DNA of 64,000 nt from JBGRQA01 sp041725895 (lineage in GTDB: Bacteria > Bacteroidota > Bacteroidia > Bacteroidales > Marinifilaceae): the NCBI GenBank assembly GCA_041725895.1, contig JBGRQA010000018.1:54241-118240 (forward strand), given 5' to 3'. Below the pieces are notes generated by a model. It worked only from the letters and a program-made list of their open reading frames with translations. It was not told the DNA's origin and made no database searches. Each line of letters opens with the position of its first letter. The first letter of the stretch is position 1. Below, piece by piece: positions 31,095 through 38,887 of this stretch. The translations under genes and the position numbers were made by a program.

Positions 31095-31535
31095 ATGAGC
31101 ATTGTCAAAATTGCTGTCCTAAATGGTCCTAACATGAATATGTTAGGAGTTAGGGAGACTGAGCATTATGGTGATCTTCAGTGGAAATCTATTGAAAATG
31201 ACCTTACGGCTTCCTTTAATGTTGAACTCCTTTTTTACCAATCCAACCATATGGGCGATATTGTAGATTATATTCAAAGTCTGTATGAGAAAGTTGATGG
31301 AATAATTTTGAACCCTGCTTCCTTTTCATATGCTGGTTATCCAATTTTAGATGCGATTAAAGCAATTGGAGTTCCTTTTGTTGAAGTTCATTTATCCAAT
31401 ATTTTTTCTCGAAAAGGGTGGCATGCACAATCAATATTTCTGGAAGAGGCAATTGGAGTTATTGTTGGATTTAAACACGATGTATATGCTCTTGGAATTG
31501 AGGCAATGTTAAAACACTTGAAAATAAAATACTAA
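31095..31535 (+). CDS. rifJ: Type II dehydroquinase, RifJ-type aminodehydroquinate dehydratase
   Basis: A 146-residue protein, the usual length for type II 3-dehydroquinate dehydratase. The ATG at 31095 is preferred over a TTG 9 bases upstream because the conserved first strand (VLNGPNMNMLG) follows at once. Other family landmarks are RETEHYG with the catalytic Tyr, QSNHMGDIVDYI (Met where most family members have Glu), the LNPASFSY loop and EVHLSN with the catalytic His. In AHBA synthesis this enzyme converts 5-deoxy-5-amino-3-dehydroquinate to aminodehydroshikimate, the substrate of AHBA synthase, whose gene starts 4 bases later. The NHMG change and context favour the amino-substrate version over a housekeeping AroQ. 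Confidence 0.85.
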   Translation: MSIVKIAVLNGPNMNMLGVRETEHYGDLQWKSIENDLTASFNVELLFYQSNHMGDIVDYIQSLYEKVDGIILNPASFSYAGYPILDAIKAIGVPFVEVHLSNIFSRKGWHAQSIFLEEAIGVIVGFKHDVYALGIEAMLKHLKIKY

Positions 31536-31539
31536 TATT

Positions 31540-32775
31540 ATGGAAAAATTACAAAATGAATTAACTTTTGAAAACAAAACTGAGATGGGAAATGAGAAGC
31601 CCAATTGGCCACAATTTAATAATCGTGAGAAAGAATTAATTCTGGAAGTTCTTGAAAGTAGAAAGTGGTGGAGAATGAATGGTGATAAAGTGGTAAATTT
31701 TGAGAAGAAATTTGCTGAGTGTCATGGAGCTGAATATTGCCTTGCTGTTACTAATGGGACACATGCATTGGAGCTTTCATTGGCAAGCCTTGAGATAGGT
31801 AAAGGGGATGAAGTTATTGTTCCTGCGATTACTTTTATATCTACAGCAACAGCGCCAATATATAATGGAGCTACTCCTGTTCCTGTGGATTGTGATCCGC
31901 AAACTTTTTGTATCAATGCGGATGCAATAGAAGCTGCTATTACACCCAAAACAAAGGCAATAATTCCGGTTCATATGGCTGGTCATCCCTGTGATATGGA
32001 TAAAATTTGTGAAATTGCAAAGAAGCACAAATTAAAAATTATAGAGGATGCTGCTCATGCTCATGGAGCTGAATGGCGCAATAAAAGAATAGGGACTTTC
32101 GGAGAATTTGCAATATTTAGTTTCCAGAATGGGAAAATTATGACATCAGGTGAGGGAGGAGCCATTATTACTAATTCGAAAGAACTTTATGAAAAGGCAT
32201 TTTTAATTCATACGGTAGGTCGTCCGAAATTCGATAAAGTATACGAACACATTGAATTAGGATCTAATTACAGGATGAACGAATTTCAAGCGGCTATTTT
32301 GCTTGCTCAGCTTGAGAGATTGGAAGAGCAGAATCGGATCCGTGAAAAAAATGCCAAAACCTTAGATAACCTACTGAAGAATATTGATGGAATTACTTCC
32401 CAAGGAAGAGACTCAAGGGTAAGTCTCAATACTCATTATATGTATATGTTCTATTATGATAGTAAAGAGTTTAATGGAATGTTACGAGAGGAGTTTGTTC
32501 AATTACTGAATGATTCTGGAATTCCAGCCTTTATTTGTTTCCCAATTGTGAGTAGGACTGAATTTTTTGAGAAGGGTAAATTTCGGTCACATTTGTTAAA
32601 GCAAGAGGTTCGTAATAAGTATTCCCTGCCTAATTCTGAAGCCATTGCAAATAATGTAGTATGGTTGCCTCATTTTTTGCTGTTGGGTAATGAGTCGTTT
32701 ATAAATCAAATTGCTGATACAATTGGAGATATTAAAAAGCAAGCAATGGAAACAAAAAGGGATGAGGCAAAATAA
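31540..32775 (+). CDS. rifK: AHBA synthase (PLP-dependent, DegT/DnrJ/EryC1/StrS family)
   Basis: A 411-residue fold-type I PLP enzyme. It shows the pattern I know from RifK and other 3-amino-5-hydroxybenzoate synthases: WPQ near the start, WWRMNGDKV, VTNGTHALELSL, DAAHAHGAEW, the PLP-lysine motif FSFQNGKIMTSGEGGA, GSNYRMNEFQAA and NTHYMYMF. The QNGK active-site context and WWRM are characteristic of AHBA synthases among DegT relatives. It makes AHBA from aminodehydroshikimate and, with RifL, also carries out transamination to UDP-kanosamine. Its N-terminus has an extra ~20 residues compared with RifK. The start ATG is 4 bases after the dehydroquinase stop. This gene is the strongest evidence for AHBA in the window. 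Confidence 0.88.
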   Translation: MEKLQNELTFENKTEMGNEKPNWPQFNNREKELILEVLESRKWWRMNGDKVVNFEKKFAECHGAEYCLAVTNGTHALELSLASLEIGKGDEVIVPAITFISTATAPIYNGATPVPVDCDPQTFCINADAIEAAITPKTKAIIPVHMAGHPCDMDKICEIAKKHKLKIIEDAAHAHGAEWRNKRIGTFGEFAIFSFQNGKIMTSGEGGAIITNSKELYEKAFLIHTVGRPKFDKVYEHIELGSNYRMNEFQAAILLAQLERLEEQNRIREKNAKTLDNLLKNIDGITSQGRDSRVSLNTHYMYMFYYDSKEFNGMLREEFVQLLNDSGIPAFICFPIVSRTEFFEKGKFRSHLLKQEVRNKYSLPNSEAIANNVVWLPHFLLLGNESFINQIADTIGDIKKQAMETKRDEAK

Positions 32776-33746
32776 ACATTGCAAGTTGAAAAGAGGTTTT
32801 TGTAAAGGGAATTTTAAGTTCTGGTGAAATCATAATTTGAGATGATTCAAGAATTTGTGTCCTAATTAAGGAGGGACTGTTGATGTTTTTCGATAGCCCT
32901 TCTTTGATTTTTTGTTTCCTAATAATTGATATACGTAAAACTAAATCCAGACTGGTAAGTGGCATACTTCGGAGTCTAGTGAAGGGTGATGCGGAATTAG
33001 AGATTCGTTTGGTTTTCTTTGCAACGGAGCTACTGTTCCAATTATTCTAGGTTACTATTATCTTCCCCTGAAGATTTGAAAATAATTCTTTTTGAAAGAT
33101 CGTTTTTTAGGGAGTTGTGTTATTTTAATGGTTCAAATGCGAGGTTGTTAGGGTGTATGGCTAGTTTGTTGGAATCACAATATTTATTTGGTTATTTCTA
33201 ATATTTTTTTCAATTATTTTGCATAATAATCAAATATTAGTACTTTTATCCTAAACAATATTTCTATTATGTGGGTTTCATAGCGATAGCTCTATCGTTT
33301 TACCACAAATATGAAATGAATCGTTGCTACAAATATGTTTTCAGAAAGTAGGAGAATGATTTCATTTCAGTTGTAGAACACACCTTCCTGGTAAAGAAAT
33401 GATACGAATCAATACCGAAGCCGATTTGTCACTTGTGATGGAGATTGTATTGATCCAGTAGATGAATATTAATCTAATTGTATTATTGAAAAGGAATTCT
33501 TTCAGTTTGTTTTTGATCCTGTTTCTGGGTTAACTTTTAGAGATAAAGCATTGTAGTTTTTTTAATAGCAGCAATTCAAATATTGAATTTGTTTTTTATT
33601 GCACTTAGGTTAATAAAAAATAATTGCATCCTGCCTGTAAAATACATTAATATAAATATATCTAGGATGAGAAAATAAGCTAGAACAATAAGATAAAAAA
33701 AGTATGTTTTGTTCTAGTGCTACTCATTTTTTTGTAAATGTAATCT
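32776..33746. other. 971-base non-coding stretch inside the AHBA sub-cluster
   Basis: The longest gene-free stretch in the window, splitting AHBA synthase from the phosphatase. A 60-codon frame at 33019-33201 has no family resemblance. I recognise no decayed gene or mobile-element end. A short palindrome (CGATAG-CT-CTATCG, 33284-33297) and a stronger inverted repeat near the 3' end (33680-33717) are present. It probably contains the promoter for the transcription unit starting with the phosphatase, and could hide a small RNA. Confidence 0.5.
33680..33717. promoter_or_regulatory. Inverted repeat upstream of the phosphatase gene
   Basis: CTAGAACAA (33680-33688) and TTGTTCTAG (33709-33717) are exact reverse complements separated by 20 A-rich bases and end 29 bases before the phosphatase ATG. 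It could be an operator or a leader hairpin controlling the second half of the cluster; a T-run follows at about 33727. Confidence 0.35.
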
Positions 33747-34403
33747 ATGATAAAGTTTTGCGTGGTTTTTGATTTCGACGGTGTTGTTATCCATTCCAAG
33801 GAGGTACAACGAAAAGCCTTTACTGAGAGTTGTAAGATATTGCAATGTGATGGAAACCCCTCATTTGAGGAGTTTTTGAGTCATAGTGGTAATTCTTTGC
33901 CTGCTATTTTTGAAAAGATGAATTTGCCACGGGAGATGGTTGAATTGTATCAAAAAATTAGTCGAGAGAATATACATCAAATTACTATTGCTCCCGGTAT
34001 GAAAAAGTTGTTGCTTAAACTTAAAACGGAAGGGTTTTTTTGTGGGTTATGCACCGGTAAAGATAGATTACGAACAATAGAGATATTGAAGTTCTTAAAT
34101 CTTTATGATTATTTTGATTGTATTGTTTGTTCTGATGATGTAGTGGAGCCGAAGCCAGCTCCGGAAAGTTTGATGAAGCTGCTCAATGAACTTGATATTA
34201 GTTACAGCAACGCAGCAATGGTTGGAGATGCGGTTAATGATATATTATGTGCCCAAAGTTTGAGTGTAACCAGTATCGCCGTTGGTTGGGGGGATGGATT
34301 AAAGCGAGATATTCTTGAGGTAAACCCACATTTCTTTGTAGATAATATTGAGGAATTAGAAAGTTGTATAGATAGCTTGGTACTTCCTGAAATAAACGGA
34401 TAG
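33747..34403 (+). CDS. rifM: HAD-family phosphatase, RifM-type, AHBA pathway
   Basis: A 218-residue HAD hydrolase with all four motifs: DFDGVV (nucleophile and acid/base Asp), CTGKDR (Thr and downstream basic residue), KPAPES (Lys) and MVGDAVND (metal-binding Asp residues). A small helical cap follows motif I. RifM-type phosphatases are regular members of AHBA gene sets and are thought to act in making or releasing kanosamine. The stop is only 4 bases before the start of the stand-alone NRPS C domain, so AHBA supply and peptide synthesis share a transcript here. Family certain, substrate by context. Confidence 0.8.
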   Translation: MIKFCVVFDFDGVVIHSKEVQRKAFTESCKILQCDGNPSFEEFLSHSGNSLPAIFEKMNLPREMVELYQKISRENIHQITIAPGMKKLLLKLKTEGFFCGLCTGKDRLRTIEILKFLNLYDYFDCIVCSDDVVEPKPAPESLMKLLNELDISYSNAAMVGDAVNDILCAQSLSVTSIAVGWGDGLKRDILEVNPHFFVDNIEELESCIDSLVLPEING

Positions 34404-34407
34404 AAGC

Positions 34408-35874
34408 ATGTTGCATGTTCTAAAAAAAATTGATGGTCTAAACAGTTCTCAGCAGGATAAACTCTTTTCTCTGTTAGGTCAGAAGGGAATTGATCTTAAG
34501 GGACAAATGATTCTTGAATATCCCTTTTGTAATGTCGAAAAACGAGAATACTACAACGTATCATCATCGCAATTTCGAGTTTTTATTGCCAATCAGTTGG
34601 ATCTTTCCAGTACCGCTTTTAACAATCAGTTGGTATTTGTGTTGACTGGTGATGTTAACTTAAAAAAAATGAATGAGGCTTTAACTGCATTAGTCTCAAA
34701 TCATGAAACACTTCGAACGTCATTTTTTGAACTAAAGGGAAGTGTATACCAAAAGATTCATAAGCCCTCCGATTTTTCAATTACAGAAATCAACAATGTG
34801 AACACATCAATAGAATCTGTGATTCAGGATTTCGTCGAACCTTTTGATCTGGAAGTAGCACCCTTACTACGAGTGGGTGTTTGCAAATTATCAGAGGCAA
34901 AATATCTGTTAATTTTTGATATACATCATATAATTTCTGATGCTGAATCCTTGATTTTACTCACTAATGAATTTGTAGATTTATATAAAGGGAAAAAAAT
35001 AAAAGCTTATCATTATCAATATCGTGATTATTCACACTGGGAGAAAGAAATTAATAAAAGGTTTCTCTTTCGGTTACAGAAAAAGTTTTGGAACAACCTT
35101 TATGCTAAAAATGAAAATTATGAATTCCCATTTGGCAATCCAATTGTTTCCAAAGATTACGTTGGTAATGTATTCGAATTTAGTTTTGATGCAGACGAGA
35201 AGTTGATAATAGATAAGAGTGTTAAAGAAATGGGGATTACGCACTTTATGTTTTTGATTGGTGCGTTTGCCTTAACAATATCAAGGGAAACCTTAAAAAA
35301 TGATGTTGTTATTGGTACTCCTGTGGCTGGGCGGCGTAAAAAAGAATTTGAAGGTATAATGGGAATCTTTGTTAATATGTTGTCCATTAAAATTCAGGTT
35401 AACAAAGAGGGAAAGATTGTTGAATTTTATAAAAAACTGAAAAGAGTTGTCTTAAAATGTTTCGAGAATCAGGAGTATCCTTATGATCGGCTTGTTGGTG
35501 ATGTGAATAAAGGCAATGCATTGATAAATATTGTTTTTGCATTTCAGAATGCAGGGGGAAGATTGAAAAAGAGAGAAAGAGAAGCTAGTGAGGAGTTTGA
35601 TATTTTACCATATAAATATTTTGGTAAAACATCGAAATTTCCATTGTTGCTCGAAGCTTGGGAAGAGGAAAGAAAAATAGGATTACGTTTCGAATACTCG
35701 CCCCACATTTTTAGCGAGAATGAAATTCAAAAAATAGCTGAGACTTATCAAAAAATTGTTTCCGAATTAATTAATAATTTAAAATTAAGGATTGATGAAT
35801 TAGCTCCTTTAAAGAAAGTCGATTCTCTTGCTAGTAAAGTTCATCAATCTGATCTTGATGATTTTGATTTTTAA
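34408..35874 (+). CDS. Stand-alone NRPS condensation domain with DDFDF tail
   Basis: A 488-residue protein holding one complete C domain and nothing else. An N-terminal helical stretch (SSQQDKLFSLLGQKGIDL) is the lead-in often found before C domains. The catalytic motif reads HHIISDA (His173, His174, Asp178; the usual Gly is Ala179). The second lobe includes VIGTPVAGRRKKEFEGIMG. It ends in a ~20-residue polar linker and DLDDFDF, the clearest version of the tail shared with radical SAM and U32 neighbours. It would take the chain from the PKS at 24335 and condense it with the residue on A5-T of the NRPS at 41184, which starts with a half-C domain. The stop lies 10 bases before the likely start of the radical SAM gene. 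Confidence 0.88.
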   Translation: MLHVLKKIDGLNSSQQDKLFSLLGQKGIDLKGQMILEYPFCNVEKREYYNVSSSQFRVFIANQLDLSSTAFNNQLVFVLTGDVNLKKMNEALTALVSNHETLRTSFFELKGSVYQKIHKPSDFSITEINNVNTSIESVIQDFVEPFDLEVAPLLRVGVCKLSEAKYLLIFDIHHIISDAESLILLTNEFVDLYKGKKIKAYHYQYRDYSHWEKEINKRFLFRLQKKFWNNLYAKNENYEFPFGNPIVSKDYVGNVFEFSFDADEKLIIDKSVKEMGITHFMFLIGAFALTISRETLKNDVVIGTPVAGRRKKEFEGIMGIFVNMLSIKIQVNKEGKIVEFYKKLKRVVLKCFENQEYPYDRLVGDVNKGNALINIVFAFQNAGGRLKKREREASEEFDILPYKYFGKTSKFPLLLEAWEEERKIGLRFEYSPHIFSENEIQKIAETYQKIVSELINNLKLRIDELAPLKKVDSLASKVHQSDLDDFDF

Positions 35875-35884
35875 ATCCAATCCA

Positions 35885-37579
35885 ATGAATGAACATCGTG
35901 TGAAGAATATTCTTTTTGTTGCCTTACCTTTTTGGGATCCCTTGATTCCACCTCAGGGAATTGCACATTTGAAGAATTATTTGAAAGAGTTAGATTATCA
36001 GGTGAATAACTATGATTTCAATGTTTGCAAATGGGTAAAGGATGTATATGAACAGTATTTCAATGTTTTAAAAGATTGTATTCCTGATGAGCATCATGGT
36101 AATTTTTACAATATTGGTCATGATGTACTTCGAAACCACATGTTAATTCATTTGGCAGGAAATGAAAGTGAAGCATATTATACTTACTTAAAGGATATTG
36201 TTTATAAAACGTATTACCATTACCTAACGATCACAGAATTACAAGATCTTAACGGAATAATTGATTCCTTTTTCACCGTTTTACAAGAGGAGATCCGCAA
36301 ATTATACCATAAGTACTTACCGGATATGGTAGGTGTTTCTGTGATGAGAGATAATATTGCTCCTTCTCTTTTTGTTTTAAAACAGATTAAGGAAATGAAT
36401 CCCGACGTTGTAACCGTAATGGGAGGAAGCATATTTTCTGATCAATTACGTCTTGGTTCACCAAATTTGGAATATTTTACTGCTAATACTCCTTATATTG
36501 ACAAAGTATTTATTGGTGAAGGTCAAGTTTTAATACACAAGTTTCTGTCGGGAGAACTAAATTCAAAACAAAAGGTTTATTCTTTGAAGGATGTAAATGG
36601 AGAAATCTTAGGCTACTCCGATCTGAATTTTCCCGATATGACAGATTTTGATGTTCGGTCAAATTATATGTATTTGGCTATGAATGTTTCTAATAGCTGT
36701 CCGTATAAGTGTAGTTTTTGCAATGTTGCCGATTTTTTTGGAAAATATCGTGAAAAGGATCCTGGTTTGGCCGCTGTGCAGATGGAAAGACTTTACCATA
36801 AGTATGGCATTAGAACATTCTTTATGAATGATTCATTGCTAAATTATGTTGCCGATGATTTCTCAACGGAATTGCAAAAATTAAATGTGCCTTTGTATTG
36901 GGATGGATATTTGCGGGTGGCTGATAATGTATGTATTCAGGAAAATACTATTCATTGGAGAAATGGCGGTTTTTATCGTGCTCGACTAGGGGTGGAAAGT
37001 GGTTCGCAAAATGTACTGCGACTAATGGGAAAAGAAATTACCATTGATCAAACCAAAGCTGCTTTAAAAAGTTTAGGCAACGCAGGTATCAAAACGACTA
37101 CTTATTGGGTAATAGGTCATCCTGGAGAAACAGAGGAGGATTTTCAGTTGACTCTGAAGTTATTGGAGGAGTTGAAATCCTATATATACGAAGCCGAATG
37201 CAACCCATTTATTTTTAGTTTTGATGGTCAATCCAGTTCCGATAAATGGCAGAACGATCGCAAGTTGTTGTACCCCAATATACCCCAGGAGAGAATCCTT
37301 ATTCAGGATTGGACCAATAATTCATATCCCTTGCGTAATGAAACATACAGTAGGGTTTATCGATTTGTTCAGAGATGTAATGAATTAGAGATTCCAAATC
37401 CATATTCCTATTATGATATATATAATGCAGATAATAGATGGAATTTTTTACATCGAAATGCAGTACCTTCTTTAGTGGATATATATGATGATAATTTTGA
37501 TCTAATGGAGGCAAGGAATGTGAGAATGAAACGAAATGTATCGAAAGTAGAAATAGAAACAGATGATTTTGACTTTTAG
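35885..37579 (+). CDS. B12-binding radical SAM protein with DDFDF tail (second copy)
   Basis: A 564-residue paralogue of the protein at 15029. The ATG at 35885 is chosen because an in-frame start at 35828 lies inside the preceding gene and adds 19 unmatched residues; from 35885 the N-termini of the two copies align (LPFWDPLIPPQGIAHLKNYL). A cobalamin-binding-like N-terminal domain (to ~220) is followed by the radical SAM core with Cys272, Cys276, Cys279 and the ARLGVESGSQ and VIGHPGETEEDF motifs. After a linker the protein ends TDDFDF, identical in its last five residues to the C domain encoded just upstream. Likely role: oxygen-independent tailoring, with the U32 partner, of the residue loaded by the NRPS at 41184. 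Reaction unknown. Confidence 0.85.
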   Translation: MNEHRVKNILFVALPFWDPLIPPQGIAHLKNYLKELDYQVNNYDFNVCKWVKDVYEQYFNVLKDCIPDEHHGNFYNIGHDVLRNHMLIHLAGNESEAYYTYLKDIVYKTYYHYLTITELQDLNGIIDSFFTVLQEEIRKLYHKYLPDMVGVSVMRDNIAPSLFVLKQIKEMNPDVVTVMGGSIFSDQLRLGSPNLEYFTANTPYIDKVFIGEGQVLIHKFLSGELNSKQKVYSLKDVNGEILGYSDLNFPDMTDFDVRSNYMYLAMNVSNSCPYKCSFCNVADFFGKYREKDPGLAAVQMERLYHKYGIRTFFMNDSLLNYVADDFSTELQKLNVPLYWDGYLRVADNVCIQENTIHWRNGGFYRARLGVESGSQNVLRLMGKEITIDQTKAALKSLGNAGIKTTTYWVIGHPGETEEDFQLTLKLLEELKSYIYEAECNPFIFSFDGQSSSDKWQNDRKLLYPNIPQERILIQDWTNNSYPLRNETYSRVYRFVQRCNELEIPNPYSYYDIYNADNRWNFLHRNAVPSLVDIYDDNFDLMEARNVRMKRNVSKVEIETDDFDF

Positions 37580-37708
37580 GGTATAAAAGGACTTTAAAAC
37601 AATCTTTTTATGAGCTAGTAAGGTTCCATTTATGGAAAAATTATTGCCAAATCTGATGTAGTTGTATTTAGTTTTTCAAAATAATTATAGTGTCTATATC
37701 CTCTTCTT

Positions 37709-38875
37709 ATGAAATATTTTAGTATACCAGCCGATTATAATAAACGCACGATAGATAGATTAAATGAGTTAAACACAAAATATTCATCTTCACAAATAAT
37801 AGAAACCTATGGTAATATTACGATAGGAAATATTTTTGGTTCTGGACGTTCCTATTGTCAATTGCCTAATTTGGATCTTTATACTTTGGCAGAATATGTG
37901 AAGTATTCTCAAGATAGAGGTATTGATTTTAATTATACTTTTAATTCTTCCTTTGTTCAAAATCAAGAGTTTACCGTCGATGGTGTCAGGAGGATAAAAG
38001 AGTTTATGTTTCAATTACATGAAATTGGCATTAGATCATTAACCATTGCCTTACCGCAACTTATAGAATTGGTGAATTCAATGCAGTTGGGTTTTAAGAT
38101 TAAAGTTTCTGCGATTGCAAGTATTGATAACGTAAATAAGGCCCAGGCATACAAAAAAATGGGCGTTGATAAGATTGTTCCATGTGAGTTGATCAACCGG
38201 GAGATCAAGACAATAAAAGACATTCGTAGTGCTTTTGGAGAGAAAGTTGAATTGATTGTAAATACTCCATGTTATAAGGATTGCTCTTATCGAATGGCTC
38301 ATTACAATCAAATATCATGTGATTCTGTTAAGTCAACCAATGATGTTAGCTTTACTTATTTTGAGCATAAGTGCATGTTAAGAAGGTATAGTGATGTGGT
38401 AAATTGGATGAAAATTAACTTCATTAGACCAGAAGATTTAAGGCTTTATGAACAGATTGGAATCCAACATTTCAAGTTGCAGGGCCGACAAGCAATTTTA
38501 AAGGATGGCGATTTGGTAAAAACTGTTGAAGCCTATTTAAAGGAGAGTTTTGATGGTAATATGATTGATTTAATCAACCTTTTTTCCAAATTGAATCCAT
38601 TTATAGTATTTCTTGATAATAAAAAATTAGATGGGTTTGTTGAACCATTTTTCAAAAAGCAGTCATTCTGTTCCCATGATTGTGGTAAATGTGGTTATTG
38701 TGAGCAATTTATGTTGAGGAACCTTGATGTTGGCCAAATAAAAGAGGTCTGTGATCTGGCTTTGGAATATTATCAAAATGTAAAAACATTTGGTGAATTT
38801 GTTGCAGGGGTTGATTTGCCCCCCAAAAATGAAGTAAACGGTATTTGTGCAGATACAGCTGATTTTGACTTTTAA
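37709..38875 (+). CDS. U32-like Fe-S protein with ADFDF tail (second copy)
   Basis: A 388-residue paralogue of the protein at 16742. Conserved between the two are the N-terminal SIPAD/SVPAD start, SLTIALPQLIELV, AYKKMGVDKIV, the RMAHYNQ/RMFHYNQ segment after the first Cys pair, RPEDL, FKLQGRQAI and the C-terminal Cys cluster. Cys188, 192, 222 and 321, 325, 328, 331 are at equivalent places, so an Fe-S cofactor is very likely. U32 relatives UbiU/UbiV and TrhP/RlhA support hydroxylation without O2; the same chemistry on a carrier-bound or released residue is inferred. It ends TADFDF. Encoded between its radical SAM partner (129 bases upstream) and a third radical SAM gene (12 bases downstream). 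Confidence 0.72.
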   Translation: MKYFSIPADYNKRTIDRLNELNTKYSSSQIIETYGNITIGNIFGSGRSYCQLPNLDLYTLAEYVKYSQDRGIDFNYTFNSSFVQNQEFTVDGVRRIKEFMFQLHEIGIRSLTIALPQLIELVNSMQLGFKIKVSAIASIDNVNKAQAYKKMGVDKIVPCELINREIKTIKDIRSAFGEKVELIVNTPCYKDCSYRMAHYNQISCDSVKSTNDVSFTYFEHKCMLRRYSDVVNWMKINFIRPEDLRLYEQIGIQHFKLQGRQAILKDGDLVKTVEAYLKESFDGNMIDLINLFSKLNPFIVFLDNKKLDGFVEPFFKKQSFCSHDCGKCGYCEQFMLRNLDVGQIKEVCDLALEYYQNVKTFGEFVAGVDLPPKNEVNGICADTADFDF

Positions 38876-38887
38876 TACATAATTGAT

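Noticed and set aside
31095..31535. Housekeeping shikimate-pathway AroQ
   Set aside because: It is packed between AHBA kinase and AHBA synthase genes and has Met in place of Glu in the NHEG motif.
33019..33201. 60-codon frame in the AHBA intergenic stretch
   Set aside because: TTG start, no domain or membrane pattern, composition like its surroundings.
35828..35884. Upstream in-frame start for the second radical SAM gene
   Set aside because: It overlaps the end of the C-domain gene and adds 19 residues with no match in the paralogue at 15029.
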